This document shows, in pieces, positions 33,275 through 42,510 of a DNA stretch of 64,000 nt (within the stretch, counting starts at the first letter, position 1; each line of letters opens with the position of its first letter). The stretch comes from CAWCPR01 sp963797475. GTDB taxonomy: Bacteria; Chloroflexota; Anaerolineae; Anaerolineales; UBA4823. The stretch spans positions 330,740 to 394,739 of the forward strand of contig CAWCPR010000009.1 in the NCBI GenBank assembly GCA_963797475.1. The letters run 5' to 3'. Both the position numbers and the translations under genes were made by a program. The notes under the pieces were generated by a model, which worked only from the letters and a program-made list of their open reading frames with translations, was not told the DNA's origin and did no database searches.

Positions 33275-34405
33275 TCAAAAGGCTTCAAGAAAAAGCTTCA
33301 GGAAATCATCCGCATGAACCTGCCTGGGATTGCTGGGCACCGAGATGTTTTGTGAAGCCGCCCGCGCCAGGCGTGGCAGATCTGTTTTATCAATGCCCCA
33401 TTGGCTCAAGGTAGGCAATTTAATCAAATTGACCAGGCGTCTGACGGCAGCCAACGCATCCCCATCTCCGGCGCCCAAAGCAGCGGCGATCTCGCCATAT
33501 TCTCGCCTTACGATTGGAGCGTTATACGCCATAACAGGCAGCAGCAAAATGGCATTTGCCAGCCCGTGGTGAATATCGTAAGCGCCTCCAAGCGCCTCAG
33601 ACAGGCAGTGAACCGCCCCAAGATCGGCGCTATTAAAGGCCATGCCTGCCAATGTGCTGGCCAGGAGCATTTCCGAGCGGAACTGCTCATCCCTGGGTGA
33701 GGATATGACGCCCGGCAAGGCGAGTCCGATCTTTGCGATGGCGGCGAGCGCAAGCGCATTCGAAATGGGGTTCCTCAGCTTTGAAGTGTAAGCTTCTAAC
33801 GCATGGGTGAGTGCGTCGATCCCGGTATAGTAGGTCAGATCCTCCGGCAGTGTATAGGTCAGGGAGGGATCGAGCAGCGCAAGCTCGGGAGCAATTTGTG
33901 GGCTTCCAATCAAGAATTTACGATGGTCTTCCGGATTGGAGATCACCGCCCAGAAGGTGACCTCGCTGCCGGTTCCAGCGGTTGTCGGAAGGGCGATGAC
34001 GGGTAAAGGGTTCCCGCGCACATTATCCCAACCTTCGTAATCCGCTAGCGCGCCTCCCAGGGCTGCCAGGATGGCCGCTCCTTTGGCAGTATCGATCGAG
34101 CTGCCGCCTCCAACGGCAATCAGTACATCACATCCGTCTGCGAATGCCAGGGCGGAGGCTGCCTCGACGTTCTCGGTCGTGGGGTTCGAGCAAACTTCCG
34201 TATACAGGCTGACCGGTATGCCGGCTTGGTGCAAGGATTTTACAACCGGCTCGACCAGCCCGGCGCGAACAACCCCCGGATCGCTTACGACGAGCGCCTG
34301 GCGCTTCCCCATGCGGGCCACAGCCGTCCCAATTTGTGCAGACACGCCTGTCCCAAAGCTCAGGCGTGTTTTTGTGGAAAATTCAAAGGCGTTTATCTCG
34401 TCCAT
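33275..34405 (-). CDS. iron-containing alcohol dehydrogenase
   Basis: 376 residues from ATG 34405 (GGAG six bases upstream; the frame continues to 34435). Family III ADH: TRLSFGTGVSAQIG, the nucleotide-binding VGGGSSIDTAKG, ALPTTAGTGSEVT, and metal ligands in YTGIDALTHALEAYTS, NSADLGAVHCLSEALGG and IHHGLANAILL. It reduces aldehydes or oxidises alcohols with NAD(P). In this block it may handle a semialdehyde formed by transamination or oxidation. Confidence 0.92.
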   Translation of the reverse strand: MDEINAFEFSTKTRLSFGTGVSAQIGTAVARMGKRQALVVSDPGVVRAGLVEPVVKSLHQAGIPVSLYTEVCSNPTTENVEAASALAFADGCDVLIAVGGGSSIDTAKGAAILAALGGALADYEGWDNVRGNPLPVIALPTTAGTGSEVTFWAVISNPEDHRKFLIGSPQIAPELALLDPSLTYTLPEDLTYYTGIDALTHALEAYTSKLRNPISNALALAAIAKIGLALPGVISSPRDEQFRSEMLLASTLAGMAFNSADLGAVHCLSEALGGAYDIHHGLANAILLLPVMAYNAPIVRREYGEIAAALGAGDGDALAAVRRLVNLIKLPTLSQWGIDKTDLPRLARAASQNISVPSNPRQVHADDFLKLFLEAF

Positions 34406-34431
34406 TTTCGTCTCCGCGCCAGGAGAACAGG

Positions 34432-35230
34432 TCATTGGGTGATAATCGTCACCCCTCTTGTTTGCAGGAGATAAATGAATATTCCGACAAAAAGGGCCAG
34501 CCCCAGAAGAATGGTGATCACATCCAGCCGTTTGAGGGAGATCTCCTCCAGGTATGTTCTTTCGACCGGAGCGCCGAAACCGCGCGATTCAATTGCGATA
34601 TCCATATCCGATGTGCGCCGCAACAGCGTCAAAACCAAGGGGACAAACAACGGGACATAACCTTTCAACAAGCGTTTAAAATAATTCATCTCCGAAAGAT
34701 CGTGGCCGCGCAGCCTTTGGGCGGCAAGAATATCAAAATATGTACTGGTAATAAGGGGCACCAGCCGCATCGCCACGCCAAAGGTAAAAATAAATTTATA
34801 AGGCAGGCGCAGCTTTGCCAGTCCAGCCATCAGCTTTGGCAGAGTCGTCGTCATCGTCAATAGCGGGATCATCAAGATCACGCTCAGTATTTTCAAGCAG
34901 ACTGAAAAGCCGAAAATAAGCCCTTCTAACGTGAACGGCCATTTGAACAAATAAAAGAGCGGGGTCTCTCCCTTATAATACATAAAACCGTTGGCAATCA
35001 AGAAGATTGAAAACACACCTGCCATAATGGTCATAATCACTCTCAAGATGCGGTAAGGCAAACGCGCCACCGGGTATAGAGCCAACGAAAGCAGGCACAA
35101 CCCAACCAACAGCGGGATGTCAAAGGTTATTAACGCGGTAAGCCAGTATAAGAGGACAAACAGCAGCTTCGTTGCTGGCATCAGGCGGTGGATTGGAGAA
35201 TCGTTCTGCCGCGAATTTTAAGGCTTCCAT
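34432..35230 (-). CDS. ecfT: ECF transporter T component (EcfT), with an apparent frameshift at its 5' end
   Basis: From ATG 35181 the product has 249 residues with about five to six membrane helices and the two coupling motifs AQRLRGHD and IESRGFGAP. Upstream, ATG 35230 has AGGAAGT at good spacing and encodes MEALKFAAER. Removing one T of the pair at 35199-35200 joins this to SPIHRLMPATKLLF, the canonical EcfT N-terminus (HRLxPxTKLL). So the native gene very likely started at 35230 and carries a one-base insertion, or the base is a sequencing error. Starting at 35181 gives a slightly shortened protein that may still work. Confidence 0.85.
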
Positions 35231-35265
35231 AGGACTTCCTGTTTTAATCTGATTTGTTTTCGATC

Positions 35266-37005
35266 TTAAATGTCTGCCTTTTCTTTGATCAGGGATAACA
35301 CCGCCTGTGTCACTTCATTAACATTGAGCATTCCCTTGGGCAGACCATAGGGGTTCAATTGTTGAGACAGGCGAATAATCTCTGGCGGCTCAATGTAAGT
35401 AGAACGCAGGATATCGACCTGGTCGAAGACTGCTCGGGTCGGCGCATCCAGCAGCAGCCTTCCCTGGCCGAGAACTAACGTCCGCTGTGAGTATTGTGCA
35501 ACCAGCTCCATATCGTGTGAGATCAGGAGGACCGTGTGACCGGCCTCATGCAGTTGAGCTGCCAGGTTGGTCAGCTCATGCCTGCCTTTATAATCCTGCC
35601 CGGTTAAGGGCTCATCGAAGATAAGCACCTCCGGGCGCATGGCAACGATGGAGGCGACTGCTACCTTTCTGCGGTCGCCCAGGCTGAGCTTGAAGGGATA
35701 CAACGTCCGGTATTCATTGAGTCCGGTGATAGCAATCGCTTCTTCGACGCGCTGCTTGATCTCTTCTTCACTCAGGCGAAGATTGAGCAAACCGAAACGG
35801 ATCTCCTCCTCCACCGACATCGTAAACAACTGCGTGTCCGGGTTCTGCAAAATCAGCCCGATCATTCTGGCGACATCGCGCACCGATTTGTCTTTAAGCG
35901 ATTGGCCCTGTACGAGGACCTCGCCTTCCCCCGGCTTGAATAAGCCGACCAGGCATTTCATCAAGGTGGTTTTTCCGGCCCCATTTTGACCGATCATGGC
36001 GACGAACTGGCCCCCAGGGATTTCGAAGCTGACATCTTGCAAAGCTGGCTGCTGTGTCCCCGGGTAAGTATAAGTCAGCCCTTTGATAGAGACCGCAGGC
36101 TCCTTCGAAGCGCGCGCTTCAACCGCGGCCGGCTCGTCGGTCTTTTCCGCCGGGCGGAGTTCCAATTGAAATGAAGATATGATTTGCCCGGCAGCCTCTT
36201 CGACATCCAGGCTGAGCTGCTCCTGGTTGGGTAAGCGGATTGCTTTCCCCAGCCGGACGATATCCGGGACATGAACGTACACACGATCCAGGGTTTCCGT
36301 TTCCCGAAAAACCTGCTCCGGAGTGCCTTCGAGGATGATCTTGCCTTGATCCAGGACGATGACACGCTGAGCATAGCGAGCGATCTCGTCCACATCATGG
36401 CTGGCGACAACCACGGTCATCCCATGATTTTGATTCAGGTCATTTAACGTGGCAAAAACTTCATCCTTTCCAATCGGATCAAGCTGGGAAGTGGGCTCGT
36501 CGGCGACCAGAATTCTTGGTCGTACAATCAAGTTGGCGGCGATCGCCAGGCGCTGCTTCTGCCCGCCAGACAGCTCATCGGATAAACGACCAGCCAGCTT
36601 CTCCAGGCGAACAATTTTCAAAACTTGTTCCATGCGCTCAATAATCTCTTGCCTTGGAATGCCTCGATTCTCGGCCGCGAAAGCAATCTCGGAGCGTACG
36701 TCTGCTGCAAAAAGCTGCGATTCCGGGTCCTGGAGAACCAGACCGACAAATTGGGCAATATCGTAGACATGCTGTGTGAAGGTATCCAGGCCACAGACCT
36801 GTACGGAACCCGATAGTCGTCCGCCGAGGACATTCGGGATGACCCCATTCAGGAGCAGGCATAACGTGGTCTTGCCCGCGCCATTTGCTCCAACGATAGC
36901 CAGATATTCCTTCTCTGCAACTTCCAAGGTAATATCGTCTAACGCTTTCTGGCCCCCGGGATAGGTGAAGCTGAAGTGTTGTATCTGGATGATTGGGTCT
37001 GCCAT
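35266..37005 (-). CDS. ECF transporter duplicated ATPase (EcfA-EcfA' fusion)
   Basis: 579 residues holding two ABC ATPase domains. Domain 1: Walker A GANGAGKTT, signature LSGGQKQR, LVADEPTSQLD. Domain 2: Walker A GQNGAGKTT, signature LSLGDRRK and LIFDEPLTGQD. Each has the Q-loop LQNP/LQDP typical of CbiO/EcfA. Both ATPases needed for an ECF module are thus in one chain, as in YkoD-type systems. Together with EcfT (35 bases downstream) and the S protein, this is a complete group I ECF importer. Confidence 0.95.
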   Translation of the reverse strand: MADPIIQIQHFSFTYPGGQKALDDITLEVAEKEYLAIVGANGAGKTTLCLLLNGVIPNVLGGRLSGSVQVCGLDTFTQHVYDIAQFVGLVLQDPESQLFAADVRSEIAFAAENRGIPRQEIIERMEQVLKIVRLEKLAGRLSDELSGGQKQRLAIAANLIVRPRILVADEPTSQLDPIGKDEVFATLNDLNQNHGMTVVVASHDVDEIARYAQRVIVLDQGKIILEGTPEQVFRETETLDRVYVHVPDIVRLGKAIRLPNQEQLSLDVEEAAGQIISSFQLELRPAEKTDEPAAVEARASKEPAVSIKGLTYTYPGTQQPALQDVSFEIPGGQFVAMIGQNGAGKTTLMKCLVGLFKPGEGEVLVQGQSLKDKSVRDVARMIGLILQNPDTQLFTMSVEEEIRFGLLNLRLSEEEIKQRVEEAIAITGLNEYRTLYPFKLSLGDRRKVAVASIVAMRPEVLIFDEPLTGQDYKGRHELTNLAAQLHEAGHTVLLISHDMELVAQYSQRTLVLGQGRLLLDAPTRAVFDQVDILRSTYIEPPEIIRLSQQLNPYGLPKGMLNVNEVTQAVLSLIKEKADI

Positions 37006-37065
37006 GATCGCCTAAATTTTTCACAAAGGTATGGAAACTCTGAGAGGACCACCTTCAAGATGAGC

Positions 37066-37107
37066 GAGTGGCCAGAGGCACCGCGCCGGCCGGATCTCTG
37101 GCCACTC
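37066..37107. other. 12-bp stem-loop between the small membrane gene and the ECF ATPase gene
   Basis: GAGTGGCCAGAG (37066-37077) pairs perfectly with 37096-37107; the 18-base loop is GC-rich. No U-tract follows. It sits directly between two co-directional genes of the ECF block and may set relative expression by protecting or blocking mRNA. Confidence 0.7.
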
Positions 37108-37124
37108 AGCCTGCGCAAAAGTGA

Positions 37125-37346
37125 TTAAGTTTTCTTGAAAAACAGGTACGAGGCGCCCGCAACGACAACCCCGATCACAATCGTAACCAGTGCGGCTGTC
37201 AAATTTCCACTGCCAGCTTCGGCGACCGTGTCGGGGGTCCATACACCGCTGATCAGGCGCAGCAAGCCGGCGATGGCTATCAGGCCCCCAATGGCGAGGC
37301 CCCAATCACGCGGCTGACCGAATCCCGGTTTGGTTTGCTTTTCCAT
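37125..37346 (-). CDS. small two-helix membrane protein in the ECF cluster
   Basis: 73 residues with two hydrophobic helices (about 15-34, GLAIGGLIAIAGLLRLISGV, and 49-69, ending YLFFKKT). AAGGAG lies seven bases upstream of the ATG. It stands between the S component and ATPase genes, so it is probably an accessory subunit of the ECF transporter. I do not recognise a named family. Confidence 0.75.
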   Translation of the reverse strand: MEKQTKPGFGQPRDWGLAIGGLIAIAGLLRLISGVWTPDTVAEAGSGNLTAALVTIVIGVVVAGASYLFFKKT

Positions 37347-37406
37347 AACAATTCTCCTTCTTTTTGTTGATCGTTGCTCTGTTCTAAATCCTCATTGGCA
37401 GGAAAA

Positions 37407-38216
37407 TTAAGCGCCTTCCCGGTCCAGCACACTACCCGGAACCCGGCGCAGCCCGCTGCGCTCCAAGGCGCGCACCAGCAGCATGGCGACGATCCCGCTT
37501 GCAACAGCAATGGGCAAGATATAGAACCACCAGGAAACGACGAGGTTCAATGTGGCCAGGTCCGGCGGGTAGTTGAGGAAGAAGAAGTAGAAGCCAATCC
37601 AGGGCATGAGCCAAAAAGTCAATGGGGCAAAATTGTAAAGGATGAAAGAGGAAAGGCGGGTGACTGTATTATCGCTGTCCATCCCGATCAGAAATCTCTT
37701 CTGCAAGAAAATGGCCGAGAGCACGCCCAGCGGCGCCCAGATAAAGGACAGGAAATAATTGGGCTCTTTGACTGGCGCGAAACCAGCGGCTTCTCCCGGG
37801 ATGACATAGGGCCAAATCAGGTGGAAGATGATGTACAGGATCATTAATGGGACAAAGTATTTGCGATAGCGTGGGTGGGCAAGACCCCAGAGCAGCGGCA
37901 GCAAGGCTCCTGACAGGAATACATCGATTAACCCGAGGGGATAGGAAGCCGGAGAAATGAACATCCCGATCAATCCGCCGATGATCCCGGCGATGGTTCC
38001 CGCAAAGGGACCCAGGATCATGCCCGACAAAGGCCCAAAAACGACCATGCCGGCAGAAGCAAACCCGCCTCCGAATGGATAGAAGATCATTGGAACGATG
38101 CTCAGCGCTCCCATGAGAGCGCCGAACAAAGCAATCCATGAGATTGGGGCGCCAAAGATCGTGGCCATCCCCGCCCCCTTGAATTCACGTTCAGTTTGAG
38201 GTGTAGTTTGAGTCAT
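37407..38216 (-). CDS. ECF transporter S (substrate-binding) component, specificity unknown
   Basis: 269 residues from ATG 38216 (AGAGGAA at good spacing; the frame extends to 38279). About seven hydrophobic helices with Gly-rich packing (FGALMGALSIVPMIFYPFGGG, FGPLSGMILGPFAGTIAG, GGLIGMFISPASYPLGLIDV). This is longer than typical S components of 170-200 residues. Its place beside EcfA-EcfA' and EcfT identifies it as the dedicated binding subunit. The catabolic neighbours suggest an amino or guanidino compound rather than a vitamin. Confidence 0.8.
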   Translation of the reverse strand: MTQTTPQTEREFKGAGMATIFGAPISWIALFGALMGALSIVPMIFYPFGGGFASAGMVVFGPLSGMILGPFAGTIAGIIGGLIGMFISPASYPLGLIDVFLSGALLPLLWGLAHPRYRKYFVPLMILYIIFHLIWPYVIPGEAAGFAPVKEPNYFLSFIWAPLGVLSAIFLQKRFLIGMDSDNTVTRLSSFILYNFAPLTFWLMPWIGFYFFFLNYPPDLATLNLVVSWWFYILPIAVASGIVAMLLVRALERSGLRRVPGSVLDREGA

Positions 38217-38334
38217 AAGTTCCTCTTTTAAGTCAAACATAAATACGGATATCACCAGGTTGAATAAATAAACTGACAAAATTCCTTATACACACCTCCT
38301 CTACTCAAGACACCTTTGCGATAGAGCGAGCCGG

Positions 38335-39138
38335 TCATGGCTTGACCAGGTCAGCGTAGAGACCCGGCCGGCGGTCCATAAGATAATCCGTATCGACTCG
38401 CCTGGCAGTCTCGATCTGGTCGAAGTCGATATCGAATGTAAGCAGGCATTCCTCACCGCCTGCCTGGGCGACGATATTTCCACAAGGATCGCTCACGGCG
38501 CTGCGTCCAAAGAATTCAAATGGGCCTTCCCGGCCGACACGGTTCGCCGAAGCAAGCCAAACTCGATTCTCCAGCGCCCGGGATTGCACCACAACATCAT
38601 ATAAATGCTCGTTGGGTTTCATATTTGCTGTGGATACCGCCAACCACTGGGCGCCGCGCAATGCCAGCATGCGGGCCGCCTCTGGGAATTCCACGTCATA
38701 ACAAATCAACGGGCCAACCCTACCCAACCTGGACTGGAACACAAGGGGCTTTTCCCCAGGCGAAAACCAGCCTTTTTCGAGGCTGTAAAGGTGCATTTTT
38801 TGGTAGACGCCAAGAATTTCTCCCTGGCTGCCGGTGATAAATACTGAATCATAGGGTTTACCGCCGCTGGCGTTCTGCTCGACAAACCCCATGAAGACCA
38901 TAATATGATGCGAAAGCGACAACTCCGCCACTCGCTTTACGCTGGGGCCATCGACCGGCTCAGCCATCTCCGCAGCGCGTTCGCCCACGAGATAACCTGT
39001 CAGGTGAAGCTCCGGAAAGACGATTGCAGCCGCTTCCTCTAGGGCAGCCTGGCGGATGAGCTGCTCTGCTTTTTCCAGATTGAACTCCTTGTCGAACAAA
39101 CGGGGTTCTGTTTGGGCAAGCGCGACTTTGAATTTCAT
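38335..39138 (-). CDS. carbon-nitrogen hydrolase (nitrilase superfamily amidase)
   Basis: 267 residues with the Glu-Lys-Cys triad: Glu 43 in FPELHLTGY, Lys 114 in YQKMHLY and Cys 146 in ICYDVEFPEAAR. It is closest in style to aliphatic amidase or N-carbamoyl-amine hydrolases of this superfamily. It hydrolyses an amide or carbamoyl group and releases ammonia or a carboxylate. Situated between the APC permease and the ECF genes, it probably acts on the imported compound. SD is weak. Confidence 0.92.
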   Translation of the reverse strand: MKFKVALAQTEPRLFDKEFNLEKAEQLIRQAALEEAAAIVFPELHLTGYLVGERAAEMAEPVDGPSVKRVAELSLSHHIMVFMGFVEQNASGGKPYDSVFITGSQGEILGVYQKMHLYSLEKGWFSPGEKPLVFQSRLGRVGPLICYDVEFPEAARMLALRGAQWLAVSTANMKPNEHLYDVVVQSRALENRVWLASANRVGREGPFEFFGRSAVSDPCGNIVAQAGGEECLLTFDIDFDQIETARRVDTDYLMDRRPGLYADLVKP

Positions 39139-39204
39139 CGGTCTGGTCCGGGTTAAGGTGTGGAGGGAGTACCTTTCAGCACTCCCACCAGAAAAATCGA
39201 TATG

Positions 39205-40812
39205 CTATTCAGACGGAAGCTCTTTGAAGCTTAAGGAAACATCCACGCCTCTGCGGGCTTGGACCCACTTAGCGATATAGTAGACCACAAACCCGCTGAA
39301 GAAAATAACCAGGTCAAAGACGACCATGCCGGGCGTCATCCCCGATAAGGGGTCATTGAGATAAACCCAGGCCATGATAATGCACGCAATCAGGCTGATC
39401 ACCCCGATAATCGAGATGACCGGGATCCTGCCGATGCGCTGGTTGACCGAGGAGGTCTCGAAAACGTCCGGCAAACGGTACGGCAGCAGGATTGCCGAGA
39501 TCGAGACCATGATAAAGCTGAGGATGAACCCAAAGATGCCCACCAGCGTTGCGAAATAGGGCGTGAAGACGTAAATCGCCAGGGCGATAATGCTCATAAT
39601 GCCCATCGTTGCCAGGGCGGGGACGGGCGTGTGCAGCCGGGGATGCACGGTCCGGAACCAGGATGGGATGAGACCATCGATGGCGTAAGCCAGGATATTG
39701 CGAGAGCCGTTCAAGATCTGACCCGGCAGCCAGGCGTAGCTCCAAAAGATGAACCCAAAGGTAATCAGGAAGGCGATGATGAGGCTGCCGCTCAAATAAG
39801 CAGCCAACTCCGTATACAGGGGCGTGGATGAAACTCCCAGTGAGGTGGGGTCGATGGTCGAAAGAGCGCCGAGGAATTCAGTTCCGGCTGTGTTCTTGAC
39901 CAGGATCACCGTGACCAGAACCCCTATCCCAACGAGAATGGTAGTGGCTGGCATCGACCAGAGCTGCAGCCGTTTCGCGTTCTTGATCTCACTGCCAATG
40001 TAAGCTGAGGAATACATGAAGGAAAGATTCAAGTAGATCCAGGTCATCGCCAGCATTGTATTGCGCAGGGAGAAAGGTGAAACGCTGAAACCAGCTTCCT
40101 TGCCGGCCTGGAGCACAAAAGCGGCTGCGTCCGATTGTCCGGAAAGCGGCCCGATAAACCGGTTGAAGGCCGCAAAGAAATCCGCAGAGTTTCTCCCGAC
40201 AAACACAATCGCGGTGAGGACCGTGCTGAGGATGGCGAAGAAGATCATGATATTTTGAATGCGGAAGAAGGTTTTCATCCCTACGGAAAAGATGACGATC
40301 AGCGCAATAATCAGCAGCGAGCCGAAGATAAACATTCCCGCCGGGGAAGCAAACCAGTTGCCCACTTCGGTCAGCGAGGGGTTATTGGTAAAAATCCCCA
40401 GCGTCCGGAAAAAAGGCGCCAGGCCATAAAGAGCCAGGAAGGCGGACGGGACGCCCCCATAAAAAAACCACCACATTGTGCAGTTGAAGTTTGACATCAT
40501 CCCCAGGGCCGGCCCAAGCACGCGGCTGACATACACATAATCGCCGCCCGAGCGCGGCATGGTGGAGGCCAGGTAACCGAAAACCAGGGAAAGCGGCAGG
40601 ATCAGCAGCACGCAAATGATGGTGCTGAGGCTGAGATCTACGCCAGGATAAAAAGCCGGGCCCAACAAGATCAGAAAAGCTAATAAAAGTCCGATACTGG
40701 TGAAGTTGATGTTGTAAGCCAGTACGTCGAAGACTCCAGCCGTGCGCACCAGGCCGCTGGCTTTTCTCATAAACACTTCAGGTTGCTGAACAGGCTCAGT
40801 TGTCGTGGTCAT
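39205..40812 (-). CDS. APC family amino acid/polyamine permease
   Basis: 535 residues with 12 or more membrane helices. APC features: the N-terminal GVFDVLAYNINFTSIGLLLA helix, GYLASTMPRSGGDYVYVSRV (helix 2-3 loop) and later SRNILAYAIDGLIPSWFRTV. CGGAGGA precedes the ATG. With an ECF importer in the same block, the locus carries two uptake routes, perhaps one for the substrate and one for an exchange product. Confidence 0.92.
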   Translation of the reverse strand: MTTTTEPVQQPEVFMRKASGLVRTAGVFDVLAYNINFTSIGLLLAFLILLGPAFYPGVDLSLSTIICVLLILPLSLVFGYLASTMPRSGGDYVYVSRVLGPALGMMSNFNCTMWWFFYGGVPSAFLALYGLAPFFRTLGIFTNNPSLTEVGNWFASPAGMFIFGSLLIIALIVIFSVGMKTFFRIQNIMIFFAILSTVLTAIVFVGRNSADFFAAFNRFIGPLSGQSDAAAFVLQAGKEAGFSVSPFSLRNTMLAMTWIYLNLSFMYSSAYIGSEIKNAKRLQLWSMPATTILVGIGVLVTVILVKNTAGTEFLGALSTIDPTSLGVSSTPLYTELAAYLSGSLIIAFLITFGFIFWSYAWLPGQILNGSRNILAYAIDGLIPSWFRTVHPRLHTPVPALATMGIMSIIALAIYVFTPYFATLVGIFGFILSFIMVSISAILLPYRLPDVFETSSVNQRIGRIPVISIIGVISLIACIIMAWVYLNDPLSGMTPGMVVFDLVIFFSGFVVYYIAKWVQARRGVDVSLSFKELPSE

Positions 40813-40836
40813 CGTATTTAATCCTCCGTATGGGGT

Positions 40837-41496
40837 TTACCAGGCGACAGCTCGAACTGGGGACCCATCCAAATTTTTAAAATACAGGGGTAAGAACGCA
40901 AAATGATTGAGGCGACTTGAGGAGAGTTGATGGAGGTGAGCCAAATTCTCCACAATAAGCACGTCGCTACCCAGCAGAATTTCATGAACAGGATCGGACT
41001 CATCCACAGTGGAATCGACATTCAGCGCATCAATCCCCACCAGGCTGGCCCCTGCGCCTGCCAGGATTCTGGCAGTTTCAGCCGTGAGATAAGGATGGCG
41101 ATAATACAGCTCTTCCCCCCAATACCGATCCCAGCCTGTTCGAATGATGATCGCACCTCCTTTCGGCAAGTCCGTAAGTTTACCTTCGACCATCTGCCGG
41201 GTGATCGGTTCGTTCTCCGCTAAGGCCGGGGAAGGGTCGATCACCATGCCGGGGAGGATAAAGCGCCGGACAGGGTACTGGTCGATGGTTTTACCGTTAG
41301 GAAAATAGTGGCTGGCTGCATCCATATGAGTGCCCGTATGGGAGCCCAGGATGAGCTCAGACACCCGCCAGGGAGCAGCAACACCTTGGGCCGGGCTGAT
41401 CCTCGGTTCAGGATCGCCGGGGAAATAGGCCATCCCATTTTCGATGAAATGGCTGAGATCGATAAATTCGGGTTCTCCAGCGCTTGCTTCCAGCAT
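40837..41496 (-). CDS. cyclase family protein (kynurenine formamidase-like metal hydrolase)
   Basis: 219 residues from ATG 41496, which has CAGGATAGG upstream (a GTG at 41505 is in frame). Metal motif HTGTHMDAASH near residues 53-63 and the early IDLSHFIENGMAYFPGDP match the cyclase/KynB family. Such enzymes hydrolyse N-formyl or other amides and lactams using zinc or manganese. The start is nearly fused to the metallophosphoesterase stop. Probably one of the hydrolytic steps for the imported compound. Confidence 0.88.
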   Translation of the reverse strand: MLEASAGEPEFIDLSHFIENGMAYFPGDPEPRISPAQGVAAPWRVSELILGSHTGTHMDAASHYFPNGKTIDQYPVRRFILPGMVIDPSPALAENEPITRQMVEGKLTDLPKGGAIIIRTGWDRYWGEELYYRHPYLTAETARILAGAGASLVGIDALNVDSTVDESDPVHEILLGSDVLIVENLAHLHQLSSSRLNHFAFLPLYFKNLDGSPVRAVAW

Positions 41497-41505
41497 GTTC
41501 AACAC

Positions 41506-42501
41506 CTATCCTGAAGTCATCTGGACGCTCTCGACCCGGTCTGCGCTCAGGGAAACGATAGCGCCCTTCAAGATCCCTTCGCCGTATTCGCTGCCCGGGT
41601 TCACGGAGGTCGTCCGCCCGATTTTGATCTCATTTCGTGATTCATGGATATGCCCATGCAGGGACAGCAGGGGCTGGTAACGTTCGATGGCATCTCGCAC
41701 CGCTTGGCTGCCGGCCCCGAACATCACCGGTTCTCCTCCGGAAGTGATGACGGTGGGGGGATATGTCGAGGTGTCCAGCATCGGGCAGGTATCCAGGGTG
41801 CTGTCTTTTGGCGGCACGTGCAGATTAAAGATCGCCCGGGTGTAATCGCTGATCCCGCTCACTGCACTTTCGATTTTTTTGGCGATCTCCTCGTCCGCTA
41901 TCTCTCGAGGGGTCTTCCAGGGAGTTGGATTGCTGTAGCCGAGGCTGATCATGATGTGGCCGTCCTCGTCGATAGTCACCAGCTTCTCCTCGCAAGGGAT
42001 CACGTTGGATCCGGCTTTTTCCTGCAAGGCCTCTAAAATATGGGGGTGATCGTCGTTCCCGCCGGTGACATAACAGCGGATATTTGCGCCGTCCAGCCGT
42101 TCTTCGGCAAGGGACACCCAGGATGCCAGGCGCTCCTTTGCTTTTTCCAGGTAAAGCTTCTCAACTTCTGCAGGGTGCTCACGGTAGAAAAGGTAATCCT
42201 GCTCGCTCATCAGCTCGTTATAGAAGCCAAGTTTCGCCAGCCTGGTTTGGAATTCGGGTAATTCATCTCCAGCCAAGCTCTGCACCCTGCCATGCAGGGT
42301 GGCGCGAAAGCTGTTTCCCCCTTCTTCAATGATCGGGATGAGCATCTTCCCAGCGACATCCCCGCCGAGGATCAAGACATTGACGCCGTAAAATTTTCCC
42401 GCGTTGATGAACTTACGGAAAGTTGGCTCTGAGCCATGTACATCCGTGGCAAAGAATATGCGGGTCCGATCCTTCTTGTCCTTCTTAGCCCAAAACGGCA
42501 T
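41506..42501 (-). CDS. metallophosphoesterase
   Basis: 331 residues with calcineurin-type motifs in order: FATDVHGSE (about 18-26), LILGGDVAGK, VTGGNDDHPH and SLHGHIHES. These give two-metal phosphoesterase activity on an unknown phosphate ester or cyclic nucleotide. GAGGAGG precedes the ATG. It sits between a nucleotidyltransferase and a cyclase-family hydrolase. A metabolic role, such as removing a phosphate or AMP group, is more likely than DNA repair here. Confidence 0.92.
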   Translation of the reverse strand: MPFWAKKDKKDRTRIFFATDVHGSEPTFRKFINAGKFYGVNVLILGGDVAGKMLIPIIEEGGNSFRATLHGRVQSLAGDELPEFQTRLAKLGFYNELMSEQDYLFYREHPAEVEKLYLEKAKERLASWVSLAEERLDGANIRCYVTGGNDDHPHILEALQEKAGSNVIPCEEKLVTIDEDGHIMISLGYSNPTPWKTPREIADEEIAKKIESAVSGISDYTRAIFNLHVPPKDSTLDTCPMLDTSTYPPTVITSGGEPVMFGAGSQAVRDAIERYQPLLSLHGHIHESRNEIKIGRTTSVNPGSEYGEGILKGAIVSLSADRVESVQMTSG

Positions 42502-42510
42502 CCCGCCTCC

